Positions 26,912 to 37,211 are shown, numbered from the stretch's first letter. The stretch: DNA of 48,954 nt from Flavobacterium sp. HTF (GCF_003105115.1 NZ_QETH01000031.1:1-48954); one strand, 5' to 3'. Numbers and translations are program-made. Notes: generated by a model from the sequence alone, not told the origin.

Positions 26912-27532
26912 TTAGTTGTTTTTGAAAGTTTTTTCAAACGGAACACGTTGCAAAATACTTCTGCCGAGTGTAATTTCATCTGCATATTCTAACTCGTCCC
27001 CGACTGAAATACCTCTTGCAATTGTTGAAAGTATAATCTCAGACTCTGCAATTTGTTTGTAGATATAAAAATTTGTTGTATCTCCTTCCATTGTTGAACT
27101 CAGGGCAAAAATAACTTCTGTTACTTTTCCCTCCTTTACTTTTTTGACCAGACTTGAAATATTCAATTGGCTGGGCCCAACACCTTCAATTGGAGAGATT
27201 TTGCCACCTAAAACATGATATATTCCCTTGTATTGACCTGTATTTTCAATAGCCATTACATCCCGAATATCTTCAACCACACAAATTAACCGGTGATTCC
27301 TTGCTGAATTAGCACATATTTCACAAATTTTCGTATCAGAAATATTATGGCAATTTTCACAAAATTTAATATCTTCCCGCATATTTAACAATGCCTGAGA
27401 TAAAAAACCAGTCTGTTCCTTTGGTTGTTTTAACAAATGCAAAACCAGTCTCAATGCCGTACGTTTACCAATTCCTGGCAATTGTGACATTTCGTTTACT
27501 GCTTTCTCAATTAGTTTTGATGAAAATTCCAT
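26912..27532 (-). CDS. recR: Recombination mediator RecR
   Basis: This 206-residue DNA-repair protein acts with RecF and RecO to load RecA at gaps. It shows the helix-hairpin-helix [12 protein letters not shown], a four-Cys zinc finger (CENC and CEIC, about residues 57-72), and a Toprim domain ([14 protein letters not shown] to about 175). Length is normal. It is separated from wza by 71 bp and has its own possible -7 box at 27538-27545 (TATTTTTG on the minus strand). It marks the boundary of the polysaccharide locus. Confidence 0.97.
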   Translation of the reverse strand: MEFSSKLIEKAVNEMSQLPGIGKRTALRLVLHLLKQPKEQTGFLSQALLNMREDIKFCENCHNISDTKICEICANSARNHRLICVVEDIRDVMAIENTGQYKGIYHVLGGKISPIEGVGPSQLNISSLVKKVKEGKVTEVIFALSSTMEGDTTNFYIYKQIAESEIILSTIARGISVGDELEYADEITLGRSILQRVPFEKTFKNN

Positions 27533-27638
27533 AACGACAAAAATAGTGTTTTCAGTGTACTTTTAGTCGATTCTGTTGATAGCAAAAAGATTTTTACTAT
27601 CCATACAAAAAAAGACAATACTTAAGAAATTTCTAAAA

Positions 27639-28007
27639 TTAATACTGGTTAGTAGCCAGTAAAACTAATGTACAAGCAATTTCAGCTTTAATATTATTTA
27701 ACTCCAGTAATTGATATAATTCAGGATTTTCAGTTCCGGGATTAAAAATCACTCTTTTTGGCTGTGCTTCAACTATGTAATTGTAATAATCTCTTTGACG
27801 GGTTGGGTTTAAGTAGAGCGTGACAGTGTCAATATTGGTAACAGGTATAGCTTTTGTGTGAATTTTTACACCTGCAACTTCTCCTGTATTCTGACCGATT
27901 GCCAAAACTGTATGTCCTTTTTGAACTAAAGAATTTATGGCTCTAAAAGCGTAGCGATCTGGTTTTGTGGTAGCACCCAGAACTAAAGTTTTTTTGTTTT
28001 TCATCAT
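27639..28007 (-). CDS. CoA-binding domain protein (YccU-like)
   Basis: This small Rossmann-fold protein of about 122 residues resembles the CoA-binding domain of succinyl-CoA synthetase alpha and the YccU family. It shows KTLVLGATTKPDRYAFRAI at the start, a middle VTLYLNPTRQRDYYNYI and RVIFNPGTENPELYQLL. Its role is unknown; family members bind CoA. The longest frame opens at 28034 with TTG, and that start would overlap a -7 box at 28022-28029, so ATG 28007 (or 28004) is preferred. Confidence 0.83.
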   Translation of the reverse strand: MMKNKKTLVLGATTKPDRYAFRAINSLVQKGHTVLAIGQNTGEVAGVKIHTKAIPVTNIDTVTLYLNPTRQRDYYNYIVEAQPKRVIFNPGTENPELYQLLELNNIKAEIACTLVLLATNQY

Positions 28008-28021
28008 TTTAAAATATCGTA

Positions 28022-28029
28022 CAAAAGTA
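28022..28029 (-). promoter_or_regulatory. Promoter box of CoA-binding protein gene
   Basis: The minus strand reads TACTTTTG at 28022-28029, an exact TAnnTTTG match 14 bp before the ATG at 28007. The upstream element is not clear. It supports the shorter gene start. Confidence 0.45.
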
Positions 28030-28157
28030 ATCAAAAAGAATGAGCTTACTTTATGTTATTTATAGGGAATTAGTGTAATAAAAAAACAATAACAAAACAT
28101 GATATTATACTCTGATATTAAAAAATGACTATTTTTACTCTAACTAACCCAAACAAT

Positions 28158-28787
28158 ATGGATTTATTCATTTATTTATTTGCTGCTCTTTTTTCAGTAC
28201 TGAATCCAATTGGAACAGTACCTATTTTCGTAGGACTAACACAACATGATTCTAAAAAGGAACGCTCCAGAATCTCAATATGGACTGCAGTAAACGTTTT
28301 TATCATTTTAATTGTGTCCTATTTTATTGGTCAATATGTGCTTACTTTTTTTGGAATTAGCATCGATGCTCTTCGCATTGCCGGCGGAATCGTAATTGTT
28401 AACTCAGGTTTTTCTTTACTCTCTGGAAAGTTCAACAAAAAAAGAGGTATTAATAAAAAGATTGAAAATGAAATACAGCAAAGAAACGACATAGCCCTGA
28501 CTCCTTTAGCCATTCCGATGTTAGCTGGTCCTGGTTCAATTTCATTATTAATTGCATTCTATCAGGAACATCACCAAATGGAAGAAATAATATTTTCCTG
28601 TTTAGCAATTTTGGCAATTGCAGTAGCAATCTTTCTTATACTCAAAAGCGCTCATTATCTGGCCCGAATATTAGGAGCTTCAGGAATTGTGGCTATTTCA
28701 AGAATTGTTGGTTTTATTGTAATTTCAATCGGAATTCAATATATAGTAAGTTCAATTGTCAATATTATAAAAGGAAATTTGATGTAA
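28158..28787 (+). CDS. MarC-family integral membrane protein
   Basis: This is the only plus-strand gene in the window. The product of about 209 residues has six hydrophobic helices and the MarC/UPF0056 pattern: ALFSVLNPIGTVPIFVGLT, FGISIDALRIAGGIVIVNSGF, LTPLAIPMLAGPGSISLLI and ISRIVGFIVISIGIQYI. The family's transport function is not established. The open frame starts at ATG 28125, but the ATG at 28158 places the first helix at the N-terminus as is usual, and the 11 extra residues are not hydrophobic. A shared bidirectional terminator separates it from the convergent ctlX. Confidence 0.85.
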   Translation: MDLFIYLFAALFSVLNPIGTVPIFVGLTQHDSKKERSRISIWTAVNVFIILIVSYFIGQYVLTFFGISIDALRIAGGIVIVNSGFSLLSGKFNKKRGINKKIENEIQQRNDIALTPLAIPMLAGPGSISLLIAFYQEHHQMEEIIFSCLAILAIAVAIFLILKSAHYLARILGASGIVAISRIVGFIVISIGIQYIVSSIVNIIKGNLM

Positions 28788-28811
28788 TTATTTTTCTAAA
28801 TTCAACATTAT

Positions 28812-28848
28812 AAAAAAGGGATAAAACTCTAAGCTTTATCCCTTTTTT
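28812..28848. terminator. Bidirectional terminator
   Basis: A 14-bp inverted repeat (28812-28825 with 28835-28848) has A-rich and T-rich flanks, so it forms a hairpin plus U-run on both strands. It lies between the convergent MarC-type and ctlX genes and should end both transcripts. Confidence 0.85.
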
Positions 28849-28866
28849 ATTTTATTTTACTTCTAC

Positions 28867-29802
28867 TTAACTTCTTGGCAAAAAAACTTCAGCCATCATA
28901 CATCTTGCACTTCCTCCACCGCAAGCCTCGATTGTATCCAAACTTGAACTCAGAATTTCAGCATGGCTTTCTAATTGAGCTATTTGTTTAGATGTTAAAC
29001 TTTGATGAGCAGATGCACTCATAACAATATATTTCTTATCATTTGTTCCTCGAACTTCCAGCATGTTTCCTGCAAAATTATTAACCTGAGCTTCGGTAAT
29101 CAAAATAACCTCTTTATTGTCAGCTTTAAGATTTTCCAGAACCATTTTTCTCTCTTTTTTATCATCGATACAGTCTGCACAAATAACAGCAAAGGTTCCA
29201 CCCAGACACATCATTACATTGGTATGATAAATTAATTTGCGTTCGCCGTCTACAGTCTGGAAAGCTTCAAAAATTACTGGTGCATAATCAAAATCTTCAC
29301 AAAACTCTATAAACAGTTCTTCATCTGCACGAGGAGACAAAGCACAATACGCTTTTCCGTTTGCTCGATCTAAAAGTAAACTACCCGTTCCTTCAAGAAA
29401 AATCCCGTCTTCTTCTGCAGAAGTATAATCCATTATATTGGTAACTTCAAATCCTTTTTCTTCAAGAGTATCTAAAATATCTTCACGACGTTCCTGACGA
29501 CGGTTTTCTGCAAACATTGGATACAAAGCTACATCTCCATTTTCATGAAATGAAACCCAGTTATTTGGAAAAATACTATCAGGAGTATCTGTTTCCAAAG
29601 TATCCTCAATCACGGTAACATCCACACCAACTGCTCTTAATTTCTCTACAAAAACATCAAATTCTTGCTGGGCTTTTGCATTTACAGTACTTGGTAAAAG
29701 TCCGTCTAATACTTTTTGATAATAATTATTTACCGCTGTTTGCTCATTCATTCTAAAAGCAACCGGGCGAATCATTACGATTGCATTTGTTGTTTGTTTC
29801 AT
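28867..29802 (-). CDS. ctlX: Citrulline-utilisation hydrolase CtlX
   Basis: This 311-residue protein belongs to the guanidino-group-modifying superfamily and matches the CtlX type, first described in Francisella for use of citrulline. Seen motifs are VMIRPVAFRMNEQT at the start, DSIFPNNWVSFH, FLEGTGSLLLDR, a possible catalytic His in IYHTNVMMCLGG and a C-terminal nucleophile Cys in EACGGGSARCMMAEVF. It follows the arginine-deiminase-like gene after 81 bp and shares its direction, so both may degrade or convert arginine-type compounds. The assignment to CtlX rests on recalled family motifs. Confidence 0.85.
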   Translation of the reverse strand: MKQTTNAIVMIRPVAFRMNEQTAVNNYYQKVLDGLLPSTVNAKAQQEFDVFVEKLRAVGVDVTVIEDTLETDTPDSIFPNNWVSFHENGDVALYPMFAENRRQERREDILDTLEEKGFEVTNIMDYTSAEEDGIFLEGTGSLLLDRANGKAYCALSPRADEELFIEFCEDFDYAPVIFEAFQTVDGERKLIYHTNVMMCLGGTFAVICADCIDDKKERKMVLENLKADNKEVILITEAQVNNFAGNMLEVRGTNDKKYIVMSASAHQSLTSKQIAQLESHAEILSSSLDTIEACGGGSARCMMAEVFLPRS

Positions 29803-29815
29803 TTTTTATATTTTT

Positions 29816-29863
29816 GTTTCAAGTTTAAAGTTTCACGTTTCACGCCTTGTAATAACTTGAAAC
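29816..29863. repeat. Inverted repeat with GTTTCA units
   Basis: GTTTCAAGTT at 29816-29825 is mirrored by AACTTGAAAC at 29854-29863 (10 bp, perfect). The left part also carries further direct copies of GTTTCA (29829-29834 and 29837-29842). It sits between two guanidino-modifying enzyme genes. No strong U-run follows, so it is not a typical terminator. Confidence 0.55.
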
Positions 29864-29883
29864 CTAAAATTCAAAAACTATTA

Positions 29884-30798
29884 TTAGTCTCTAATTAATG
29901 GTAAAGTTGAGCATCTCAACAACCCTTCTTGTTTAGCAATTTCAGCGTACGGAATCTCTTCTACTGTAAATCCATTTGCACGCAGCCAATTATTTAGTCT
30001 TGTAAAGTTTTTTTCAGAAACTACAACATTTTCATCTATTGAAAATACATTCGAAAACATATTATACATCTCATTTCTTTCAATGTGAAATAAATTTTCT
30101 TTTCCAAAAAGATTAACCAGATACAAATAATCAGCTTCTTCACGAAAACCTCTTTTGTAAATTATGCCTTTATTTTTTCCAACAGGCTGAAAACAACAAT
30201 CCAGATGCAGTGCATTATCTCTGGCTTCAAGTTTAGACTTGACTAAATCGAATTCTTTTACAATTTTATTTGGGAATAATTCTTTGATATAATTTACACC
30301 GTGCATGTTTGTTCTCGCTGTAATATAATCTTTGTAATCACTACCTTTATAAGTACCTATAAAAATATGATCATTCCACAGCATTACATCACCTCCCTCG
30401 ATATGAACTTCTTCCGGAGGGCGAACAACTTTTTGAGAATCTATCTGATCAATTACATACTGAATAGCATCTAATTCTCTTTCTCTGTCGGGTAAAATAT
30501 TTGATTTTATAAAAGTATTATCAATAACAAAACCAATATCTCTGGCAAAGATCTGATTGTAATTTTCGATCATTTCCGGACGATAAATAGTTACATCATA
30601 TTTCTGAAAGACAGCATTAAAAGCGTCCATTTCAGCAACCATATCTTTCTCCACAGGATAAGTACCTGCTTTAATATGTTCCAATGATTTAGGATCATAA
30701 GCCTCTTCAACTGAAGGAGTTGGCCCATTATGAACAGCAGAACCCAAAACTACAGCACGTAATCTAGACGTTTCGTTCTTTACATTTAATTGCAACAT
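29884..30798 (-). CDS. Arginine deiminase / amidinotransferase-like protein
   Basis: This 304-residue protein has the pentein fold of arginine deiminases, dimethylarginine hydrolases and amidinotransferases. Catalytic-type residues are visible: FARDIGFVIDNTFI (Asp), VHIEGGDVMLW, ALHLDCCFQPVG (His) and LLRCSTLPLIRD (Cys near the C-terminus). These enzymes act on guanidinium groups through a Cys thiouronium intermediate; the substrate here may be arginine or a related compound. It lies just after the gltA terminator and before ctlX. The family subgroup cannot be fixed by eye. Confidence 0.8.
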   Translation of the reverse strand: MLQLNVKNETSRLRAVVLGSAVHNGPTPSVEEAYDPKSLEHIKAGTYPVEKDMVAEMDAFNAVFQKYDVTIYRPEMIENYNQIFARDIGFVIDNTFIKSNILPDRERELDAIQYVIDQIDSQKVVRPPEEVHIEGGDVMLWNDHIFIGTYKGSDYKDYITARTNMHGVNYIKELFPNKIVKEFDLVKSKLEARDNALHLDCCFQPVGKNKGIIYKRGFREEADYLYLVNLFGKENLFHIERNEMYNMFSNVFSIDENVVVSEKNFTRLNNWLRANGFTVEEIPYAEIAKQEGLLRCSTLPLIRD

Positions 30799-30817
30799 AA
30801 CTATATTATATTTTGGG

Positions 30818-30825
30818 CAAAGATA
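30818..30825 (-). promoter_or_regulatory. Promoter box of arginine-deiminase-like gene
   Basis: The minus strand reads TATCTTTG at 30818-30825, a full TAnnTTTG match 19 bp before the gene start. It directly abuts the U-run of the gltA terminator, and the expected upstream element would fall inside that hairpin. Confidence 0.5.
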
Positions 30826-30854
30826 AAAAAAGCTTCACAGTTAAGTGAAGCTTT
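30825..30854 (-). terminator. Intrinsic terminator of gltA
   Basis: Arms 30829-30838 and 30845-30854 form a perfect 10-bp stem with a 6-base loop, followed on the minus strand by a run of seven T. It lies 8 bp after the gltA stop codon. Confidence 0.88.
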
Positions 30855-30862
30855 AGATTTTT

Positions 30863-32140
30863 TTATTTGTTTGACTTAAAGTCTCTCAAAGGATGTCCGG
30901 TATAAATTTGTCTTGGTCGTCCGATTGGCTCCTTATTTTCACGCATTTCTTTCCATTGTGCAATCCAGCCTGGCAATCTTCCAATAGCAAACATTACTGT
31001 AAACATATCTGTTGGAATTCCTAATGCTCTGTAAATAATTCCAGAGTAGAAATCAACATTTGGATATAAATTTCTTGATTTGAAGTACTCATCTTCTAGA
31101 GCTGCCGCTTCCAATTTCTTAGCAATTTCTAAAATCGGATCATCAACACCTAATGTTTCCAAAACTTCATTAGCCGCTTTTTTGATGATTTTTGCTCTAG
31201 GATCAAAGTTTTTATAAACTCTGTGCCCAAATCCCATTAAACGGAAAGGGTCATTTTTATCTTTTGCTTTCGCTAAAAATTTATCAGTATCTCCACCATC
31301 TTTATTAATCTCTTCTAACATTTCAAGTACAGCTTGATTTGCACCTCCGTGAAGAGGGCCCCAAAGAGCTGAAACTCCAGCAGATATAGAAGCAAATAAA
31401 CCAGCATGAGAAGAACCAACCATTCTTACCGTAGAAGTTGAACAGTTTTGCTCGTGATCTGCATGAAGAATGAATAATTTATCTAATGCGTCAATAACAA
31501 CAGGGTTCGCAGAGTATGGTCCTGTAGGCAATTTAAACATTAACTGCATAAAATTATCAACATAACCAGTTGTGTTATCGTAATAATTTAAAGGATAGCC
31601 CATAGATTTTCTATAAGTCCATGTTGCAATTACAAGAAATTTACCCATTGTTTTACAAATGGCCTCATACATTTCTTTTTCATTTTCAACATTTACCGCT
31701 TTTGGATTAAACGCTGTTAAAGCACTTGTCAAAGCAGATAAAACTCCCATTGGGTGGGCTGTTTTTGGAAAACCGTCAATGATATTTTTCATTTCTTCGT
31801 TTACCAAAGTATGTTTTTTAATACCATTTTCAAACTGCTCTAATTCCTGAGCTGTTGGTAATTCTCCGAAAATCAAAAGATAAGACACTTCTAAAAAACT
31901 AGCTTTTTCAGCCAAATCTTCGATTGAATATCCTCTGTAACGTAAAATTCCTAATTCTCCGTCTAAGAAGGTGATTTCACTTTTACAAGATCCAGAATTC
32001 TTATACCCTGGATCAATTGTAATAATACCTGTTAAATCACGTAATTTGTTAATATCGATAGCTGATTCATTTTCGCTCCCAGTGATTACCGGAAGTTCAA
32101 TTTTTTGACCATCTACTTCTAATGTAGCTATTTTTGACAT
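30863..32140 (-). CDS. gltA: Citrate synthase
   Basis: This 425-residue enzyme condenses acetyl-CoA and oxaloacetate, the first step of the TCA cycle. It is the longer, type II-like form with a beta-rich N-terminus (ITGSENESAIDINKLRDLTG). Catalytic segments are visible: LHADHEQNCSTSTVRMVG, LWGPLHGGANQAVLEML, FGHRVYKNFDPRAKI and VDFYSGIIYRALGIP. Length and motifs are normal. It has its own promoter box and a strong terminator, so it is probably transcribed alone. Confidence 0.98.
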   Translation of the reverse strand: MSKIATLEVDGQKIELPVITGSENESAIDINKLRDLTGIITIDPGYKNSGSCKSEITFLDGELGILRYRGYSIEDLAEKASFLEVSYLLIFGELPTAQELEQFENGIKKHTLVNEEMKNIIDGFPKTAHPMGVLSALTSALTAFNPKAVNVENEKEMYEAICKTMGKFLVIATWTYRKSMGYPLNYYDNTTGYVDNFMQLMFKLPTGPYSANPVVIDALDKLFILHADHEQNCSTSTVRMVGSSHAGLFASISAGVSALWGPLHGGANQAVLEMLEEINKDGGDTDKFLAKAKDKNDPFRLMGFGHRVYKNFDPRAKIIKKAANEVLETLGVDDPILEIAKKLEAAALEDEYFKSRNLYPNVDFYSGIIYRALGIPTDMFTVMFAIGRLPGWIAQWKEMRENKEPIGRPRQIYTGHPLRDFKSNK

Positions 32141-32178
32141 AATATATTGGGAAATAATTCTATAAAATAATAATTTAC

Positions 32179-32186
32179 CAAATCTA
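32179..32186 (-). promoter_or_regulatory. Promoter box of gltA
   Basis: The minus strand reads TAGATTTG at 32179-32186, matching TAnnTTTG, 38 bp before the gltA start. At 20 bp spacing upstream only a T-run is seen (TTT in place of TTG). Confidence 0.5.
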
Positions 32187-32240
32187 AGGAATTTAAGACT
32201 AATTAAAAAAAGAAACCTGCTATGAATTTGTTAAAAGTCC

Positions 32241-32273
32241 AAAAAAAAACCATTCGCATAACACGAATGGTTT
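32241..32273 (-). terminator. Intrinsic terminator of eno
   Basis: Arms 32247-32256 and 32264-32273 form a 10-bp stem (core CCATTCG/CGAATGG) with a 7-base loop, followed on the minus strand by nine T. It lies 24 bp after the eno stop. Confidence 0.88.
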
Positions 32274-32297
32274 AATCTTAATATATAACTCTTATAA

Positions 32298-33602
<1,305 letters not shown>

Positions 33603-33690
33603 TTATTAATAAACTATATTTTTTTTCGAAATTATAAAATTATTTAATAGTAATTACTCATTATATCTATTAAACGCCTTTATTTATTAA

Positions 33691-34809
33691 CTATATCGTT
33701 TTAGCGATTGCTTGTTCTATGTTCTCAACAAACTGATCAAACAGATAAGAAGAATCATGTGGACCAGGACTAGCTTCAGGGTGATATTGTACTGAAAAAC
33801 AATTCTTATTTTTCATGCGCATACCCGCTACCGTATCATCATTTAAATGTATATGGGTAAGTTCTAGTTCCGGATGTCCTTCCAAAGCTTCTCTTTTTAC
33901 TGCAAATCCGTGATTTTGAGAAGTAATTTCTCCTTTTCCGGTAAGAAGATTTTTTACAGGGTGATTTATTCCTCTATGTCCACCGAACATTTTATAGGTC
34001 TTCACTCCATTTGCCAACGCAATTACCTGATGCCCTAAACAAATTCCAAACAAAGGTTTATCATCGGCGATAATCCTTTTTGCAACTTCAATCGCTCCGT
34101 AAAGTGGATCAGGATCTCCAGGACCATTTGACAAGAAATAACCATCAGGGTTAAATGCAGTTAAATCTTCGTATGATGAGTCGTATGGAAAAACTTTAAT
34201 GTAGCAATCTCTCTTAGCCAGGTTTCTTAAAATATTCTTTTTTATCCCTAAATCCAATGCAGAGATCTTGTACTTTGCGTTTTCATCACCAACAAAATAT
34301 GGTTCTTTAGTTGACACTTTAGAAGCCAATTCAAGTCCTTCCATGTTTGGAACATTTGCTAATTCTTTTTTCAGATCTTCAACAGAAGTTCCGTCTGTGC
34401 AAATAACAGCATTCATAGCACCATTATCACGGATGTAACTAACAAGAGCTCGTGTATCAACATCAGAAATACATATTAGGTTTTGTTTAGTAAAATAGTC
34501 TTCTAAACTTCCCGAAGCACCTTCTCTTGAATAATTAAAACTAAAATTTTTACAAACTAAACCAGCAATTTTCACGCTGTCTGATTCAACTTCTAAATCA
34601 TTAATACCATAATTCCCAATATGTGGATTAGTAGTAACCATAATTTGTCCAAAATACGAAGGATCTGTAAAAATCTCCTGATATCCAGTCATTCCAGTAT
34701 TAAAACAAACTTCACCAAAAGTTTTACCGCTAATTCCGATCGATTTTCCATGAAAAATAGTCCCATCACTTAGTAATAAAATGGCGCTTTGTCGTGTTGT
34801 GTATTTCAT
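33691..34809 (-). CDS. carA: Carbamoyl-phosphate synthase small subunit
   Basis: This 372-residue glutamine amidotransferase subunit releases ammonia for carbamoyl phosphate, used for arginine and pyrimidines. It has the N-terminal CPSase small-chain domain (LLLSDGTIFHGKSIGISGKT, TGMTGYQEIFTDPSYFGQI) and a class I GATase triad: nucleophile Cys in GICLGHQVIALA, and His/Glu in VQYHPEASPGPHDS. carB is not adjacent in this window. It has its own near-consensus promoter and lies just beyond the ribosomal operon terminator. Confidence 0.98.
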   Translation of the reverse strand: MKYTTRQSAILLLSDGTIFHGKSIGISGKTFGEVCFNTGMTGYQEIFTDPSYFGQIMVTTNPHIGNYGINDLEVESDSVKIAGLVCKNFSFNYSREGASGSLEDYFTKQNLICISDVDTRALVSYIRDNGAMNAVICTDGTSVEDLKKELANVPNMEGLELASKVSTKEPYFVGDENAKYKISALDLGIKKNILRNLAKRDCYIKVFPYDSSYEDLTAFNPDGYFLSNGPGDPDPLYGAIEVAKRIIADDKPLFGICLGHQVIALANGVKTYKMFGGHRGINHPVKNLLTGKGEITSQNHGFAVKREALEGHPELELTHIHLNDDTVAGMRMKNKNCFSVQYHPEASPGPHDSSYLFDQFVENIEQAIAKTI

Positions 34810-34877
34810 TCCTTAATTTGTATTGTTTTGTAATTGTATACGAAACTCAAAAAGTCTCATTTGAATTAGATTTTTTG

Positions 34878-34908
34878 CAAATTTACTTCTTTAAAAGAGT
34901 GCTGCCAA
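34878..34908 (-). promoter_or_regulatory. Promoter of carA
   Basis: The minus strand has TTG at 34906-34908 and TAAATTTG at 34878-34885, separated by exactly 20 bp, a full Bacteroidetes consensus match. Transcription should start near 34871, giving a leader of about 60 bases. Confidence 0.7.
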
Positions 34909-34986
34909 GATTTTTTAAAAATTTCATTCACAAAAATAAAACCGTGACATCGAAATAAGTTAAATTTTAGTTTCTTTAAAAAAATC

Positions 34987-35022
34987 AAAAAAAAAGGATA
35001 AACTAAAAATTAGTTTATCCTT
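34987..35022 (-). terminator. Terminator of the ribosomal operon (after rplQ)
   Basis: Arms of 12 bp (34994-35005 and 35011-35022) with a 5-base loop are followed on the minus strand by about nine T. It lies 28 bp after the rplQ stop and should close the whole ribosomal transcript. Confidence 0.9.
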
Positions 35023-35050
35023 GATTTTTATAGAATCATTATTTTCATAA

Positions 35051-35542
35051 TTATTCAGAAGCTTCAGTAGTCGATTCTGATTCAGCAGCAGGAGCTTCCG
35101 GAGTAGTCTCCTCAGCTTTTTTAGCTTTACCACCACGACGGCTTTTTGCTTTTTTAACTTCTTTTTTACCACCATTGTAAAGTTCATTGAAATCTACAAG
35201 TTCGATCATTGCCATATCAGCATTATCTCCCAAACGATTTCCAACTTTAATGATACGAGTGTATCCACCTGGACGGTCACCAACTTTAGCAGCTACATCT
35301 CTGAACAAGTCAGTTACAGCATATTTACTACGTAAGTAAGCAAAAACAATACGACGATTGTGAGTCGTATCTTCTTTTGATTTTGTAATTAAAGGCTCAA
35401 CGAATTGTTTAAGCGCTTTAGCTTTAGCAACAGTAGTGTTAATACGTTTGTGCTCGATAAGAGAACAAGCCATATTAGCCAACATAGCTTTTCTATGTCC
35501 AGTCTGTCTGCTTAAGTGATTGAATTTTTTTCCGTGTCTCAT
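35051..35542 (-). CDS. rplQ: 50S ribosomal protein L17
   Basis: L17 is a large-subunit protein near the exit tunnel. The core is clear: [60 protein letters not shown]. At 163 residues it is longer than the E. coli protein (127). The extra C-terminal tail is Lys/Arg-rich and then Glu/Ala/Ser/Thr-rich, and is probably disordered. It is the last gene of the alpha operon, 36 bp after rpoA with a UUCG hairpin in between. Confidence 0.97.
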   Translation of the reverse strand: MRHGKKFNHLSRQTGHRKAMLANMACSLIEHKRINTTVAKAKALKQFVEPLITKSKEDTTHNRRIVFAYLRSKYAVTDLFRDVAAKVGDRPGGYTRIIKVGNRLGDNADMAMIELVDFNELYNGGKKEVKKAKSRRGGKAKKAEETTPEAPAAESESTTEASE

Positions 35543-35557
35543 TGCTATTTTAAATTT

Positions 35558-35575
35558 AATCCGCCGAAGCGGATT
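35558..35575 (-). promoter_or_regulatory. UUCG-tetraloop hairpin between rpoA and rplQ
   Basis: In the minus-strand RNA a 7-bp stem (AAUCCGC/GCGGAUU) closes a UUCG loop with the stable C-G closing pair. It lies 15 bases before the rplQ start. No U-run follows, so it is unlikely to be a full terminator; it may affect rplQ translation or mRNA stability. Confidence 0.5.
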
Positions 35576-35578
35576 GAA

Positions 35579-36571
35579 TTATTCTTTATCTAATTTGTAT
35601 TTAGCTAAATCCATTCCGAAAGTTAAATTTTTAACTGCAACAAGTTCATCAAGTTCAGTTAAAGATTTTTTACCAAAATTACGGAATTTCATTAGGTCAT
35701 TTTTATTGAACGATACTAAATCACCAAGTGTATCAACTTCAGCCGCTTTCAAGCAATTTAATGCTCTCACAGATAAATCCATATCAACAAGCTTAGTTTT
35801 AAGCAATTGTCTCATATGCAATGACTCTTCATCATACGATTCTGTTTGTGCAATTTCGTCAGCCTCGAGTGTAATTCTTTCGTCAGAAAATAACATGAAG
35901 TGGTGAATTAAAACTTTAGCTGCCTCAGTAAGAGCATCTTTTGGATTAATAGAACCATCAGTTTTAATTTCAAAAACTAATTTTTCGTAATCCGTTTTTT
36001 GCTCAACACGGAAGTTTTCAATTGCATATTTTACATTTTTTACCGGAGTAAAAATAGAATCTGTAAAAATAGTACCAATTGCAGCATTCTGTTTCTTGTT
36101 CTCCTCAGCAGGAACGTATCCTCTACCTTTTTCGATTGTTAAATCGAAGTTCAATTTGATTTTAGAATCTAAGTTACAGATTACAAGATCTGGATTCAGA
36201 ACTTGAAAACCTGAGATAAATTTTTGAAAATCACCTGCTGTCAATTGATCTTTACCAGAAACAGAAATTGTAACTGCTTCATTATCGATATCTTCGATCT
36301 GACGTTTGAAACGTACTTGTTTTAGATTAAGGATAATTTCGGTAACATCTTCAACAACACCTGAAATAGTAGAAAACTCATGATCTACACCCTCGATACG
36401 AACAGATGTAATTGCATAACCTTCTAATGCTGAAAGCAAAACTCTTCTAAGTGCATTACCAACAGTCAATCCATAACCAGGTTCCAAAGGTCTAAATTCG
36501 AATTTACCTTCAAAATCGGTTGAATCGATCATGATAACTTTATCGGGCTTTTGAAAATTAAATATTGCCAT
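35579..36571 (-). CDS. rpoA: RNA polymerase alpha subunit
   Basis: This 330-residue protein forms the dimer on which the RNA polymerase core assembles. The N-terminal domain shows [20 protein letters not shown] and [22 protein letters not shown]. The C-terminal domain (about 255-320) has [22 protein letters not shown] sequence ([16 protein letters not shown]) and [16 protein letters not shown]. It lies between rpsD and rplQ as in the standard alpha operon. Confidence 0.98.
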   Translation of the reverse strand: MAIFNFQKPDKVIMIDSTDFEGKFEFRPLEPGYGLTVGNALRRVLLSALEGYAITSVRIEGVDHEFSTISGVVEDVTEIILNLKQVRFKRQIEDIDNEAVTISVSGKDQLTAGDFQKFISGFQVLNPDLVICNLDSKIKLNFDLTIEKGRGYVPAEENKKQNAAIGTIFTDSIFTPVKNVKYAIENFRVEQKTDYEKLVFEIKTDGSINPKDALTEAAKVLIHHFMLFSDERITLEADEIAQTESYDEESLHMRQLLKTKLVDMDLSVRALNCLKAAEVDTLGDLVSFNKNDLMKFRNFGKKSLTELDELVAVKNLTFGMDLAKYKLDKE

Positions 36572-36592
36572 AAATTTCGACTAAGTCAATTA

Positions 36593-37198
36593 TTATTTGT
36601 TGTACAACTCTACGATTAATTGTTCTTTAATGTTTTCTGGAATTTGAAGTCTCGCAGGTACAGAAACAAAAGTTCCTTCTTTAAGATCATTGTTCCAAGT
36701 AATCCATTCATAAACATGACTTGAATTTGATAAAGAACGTTCGATAGCTTCTAAAGATTTAGATTTTTCACGAACTGCAACTTTATCACCAGGCTTAAGG
36801 TGGTAAGAAGGAATATTTACAACTTCTCCATTTACAGTAACGTGTCTGTGAGATACGATTTGTCGTGCACCTCTTCTAGAAGGAGCAATACCCATTCTAA
36901 AAACTACGTTATCCAATCTTGCTTCGCATAATTGTAATAAAACTTCACCAGTAACTCCTTTAGTAGCTGATGCTTTTTCGAATAAATTTCTGAATTGTTT
37001 TTCTAAAATTCCGTAAGAATATTTAGCTTTTTGCTTTTCCATTAACTGAACAGCGTACTCAGATTTTTTTCCTCTTTTTTTAGCCATCCCGTGTTGTCCA
37101 GGTGGGTAATTTCTTTTTTCGAAAGATTTATCATCTCCGAAGATTGCTTCGCCAAATTTACGAGCGATTCTTGTGCTAGGACCAGTATATCTTGCCAT
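36593..37198 (-). CDS. rpsD: 30S ribosomal protein S4
   Basis: S4 is a primary 16S-binding assembly protein of 201 residues. [39 protein letters not shown] and the S4 RNA-binding domain ([40 protein letters not shown]) are visible. S4 represses its own operon in several bacteria. Here it is preceded by the largest structured gap of the ribosomal cluster (90 bp), so a feedback site before this gene is plausible. Confidence 0.98.
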   Translation of the reverse strand: MARYTGPSTRIARKFGEAIFGDDKSFEKRNYPPGQHGMAKKRGKKSEYAVQLMEKQKAKYSYGILEKQFRNLFEKASATKGVTGEVLLQLCEARLDNVVFRMGIAPSRRGARQIVSHRHVTVNGEVVNIPSYHLKPGDKVAVREKSKSLEAIERSLSNSSHVYEWITWNNDLKEGTFVSVPARLQIPENIKEQLIVELYNK

Positions 37199-37211
37199 TT
37201 TAATTTGTTTA

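Noticed and set aside
27578..27601. Imperfect hairpin between the CoA-binding gene and recR
   Set aside because: The stem is short with a mismatch and no T-run follows on the minus strand, so it is not a convincing terminator.
34960..35187. Minus-strand frame of 75 codons overlapping the rplQ end
   Set aside because: It reads the Lys/Arg-rich rplQ tail out of frame and runs through the operon terminator.
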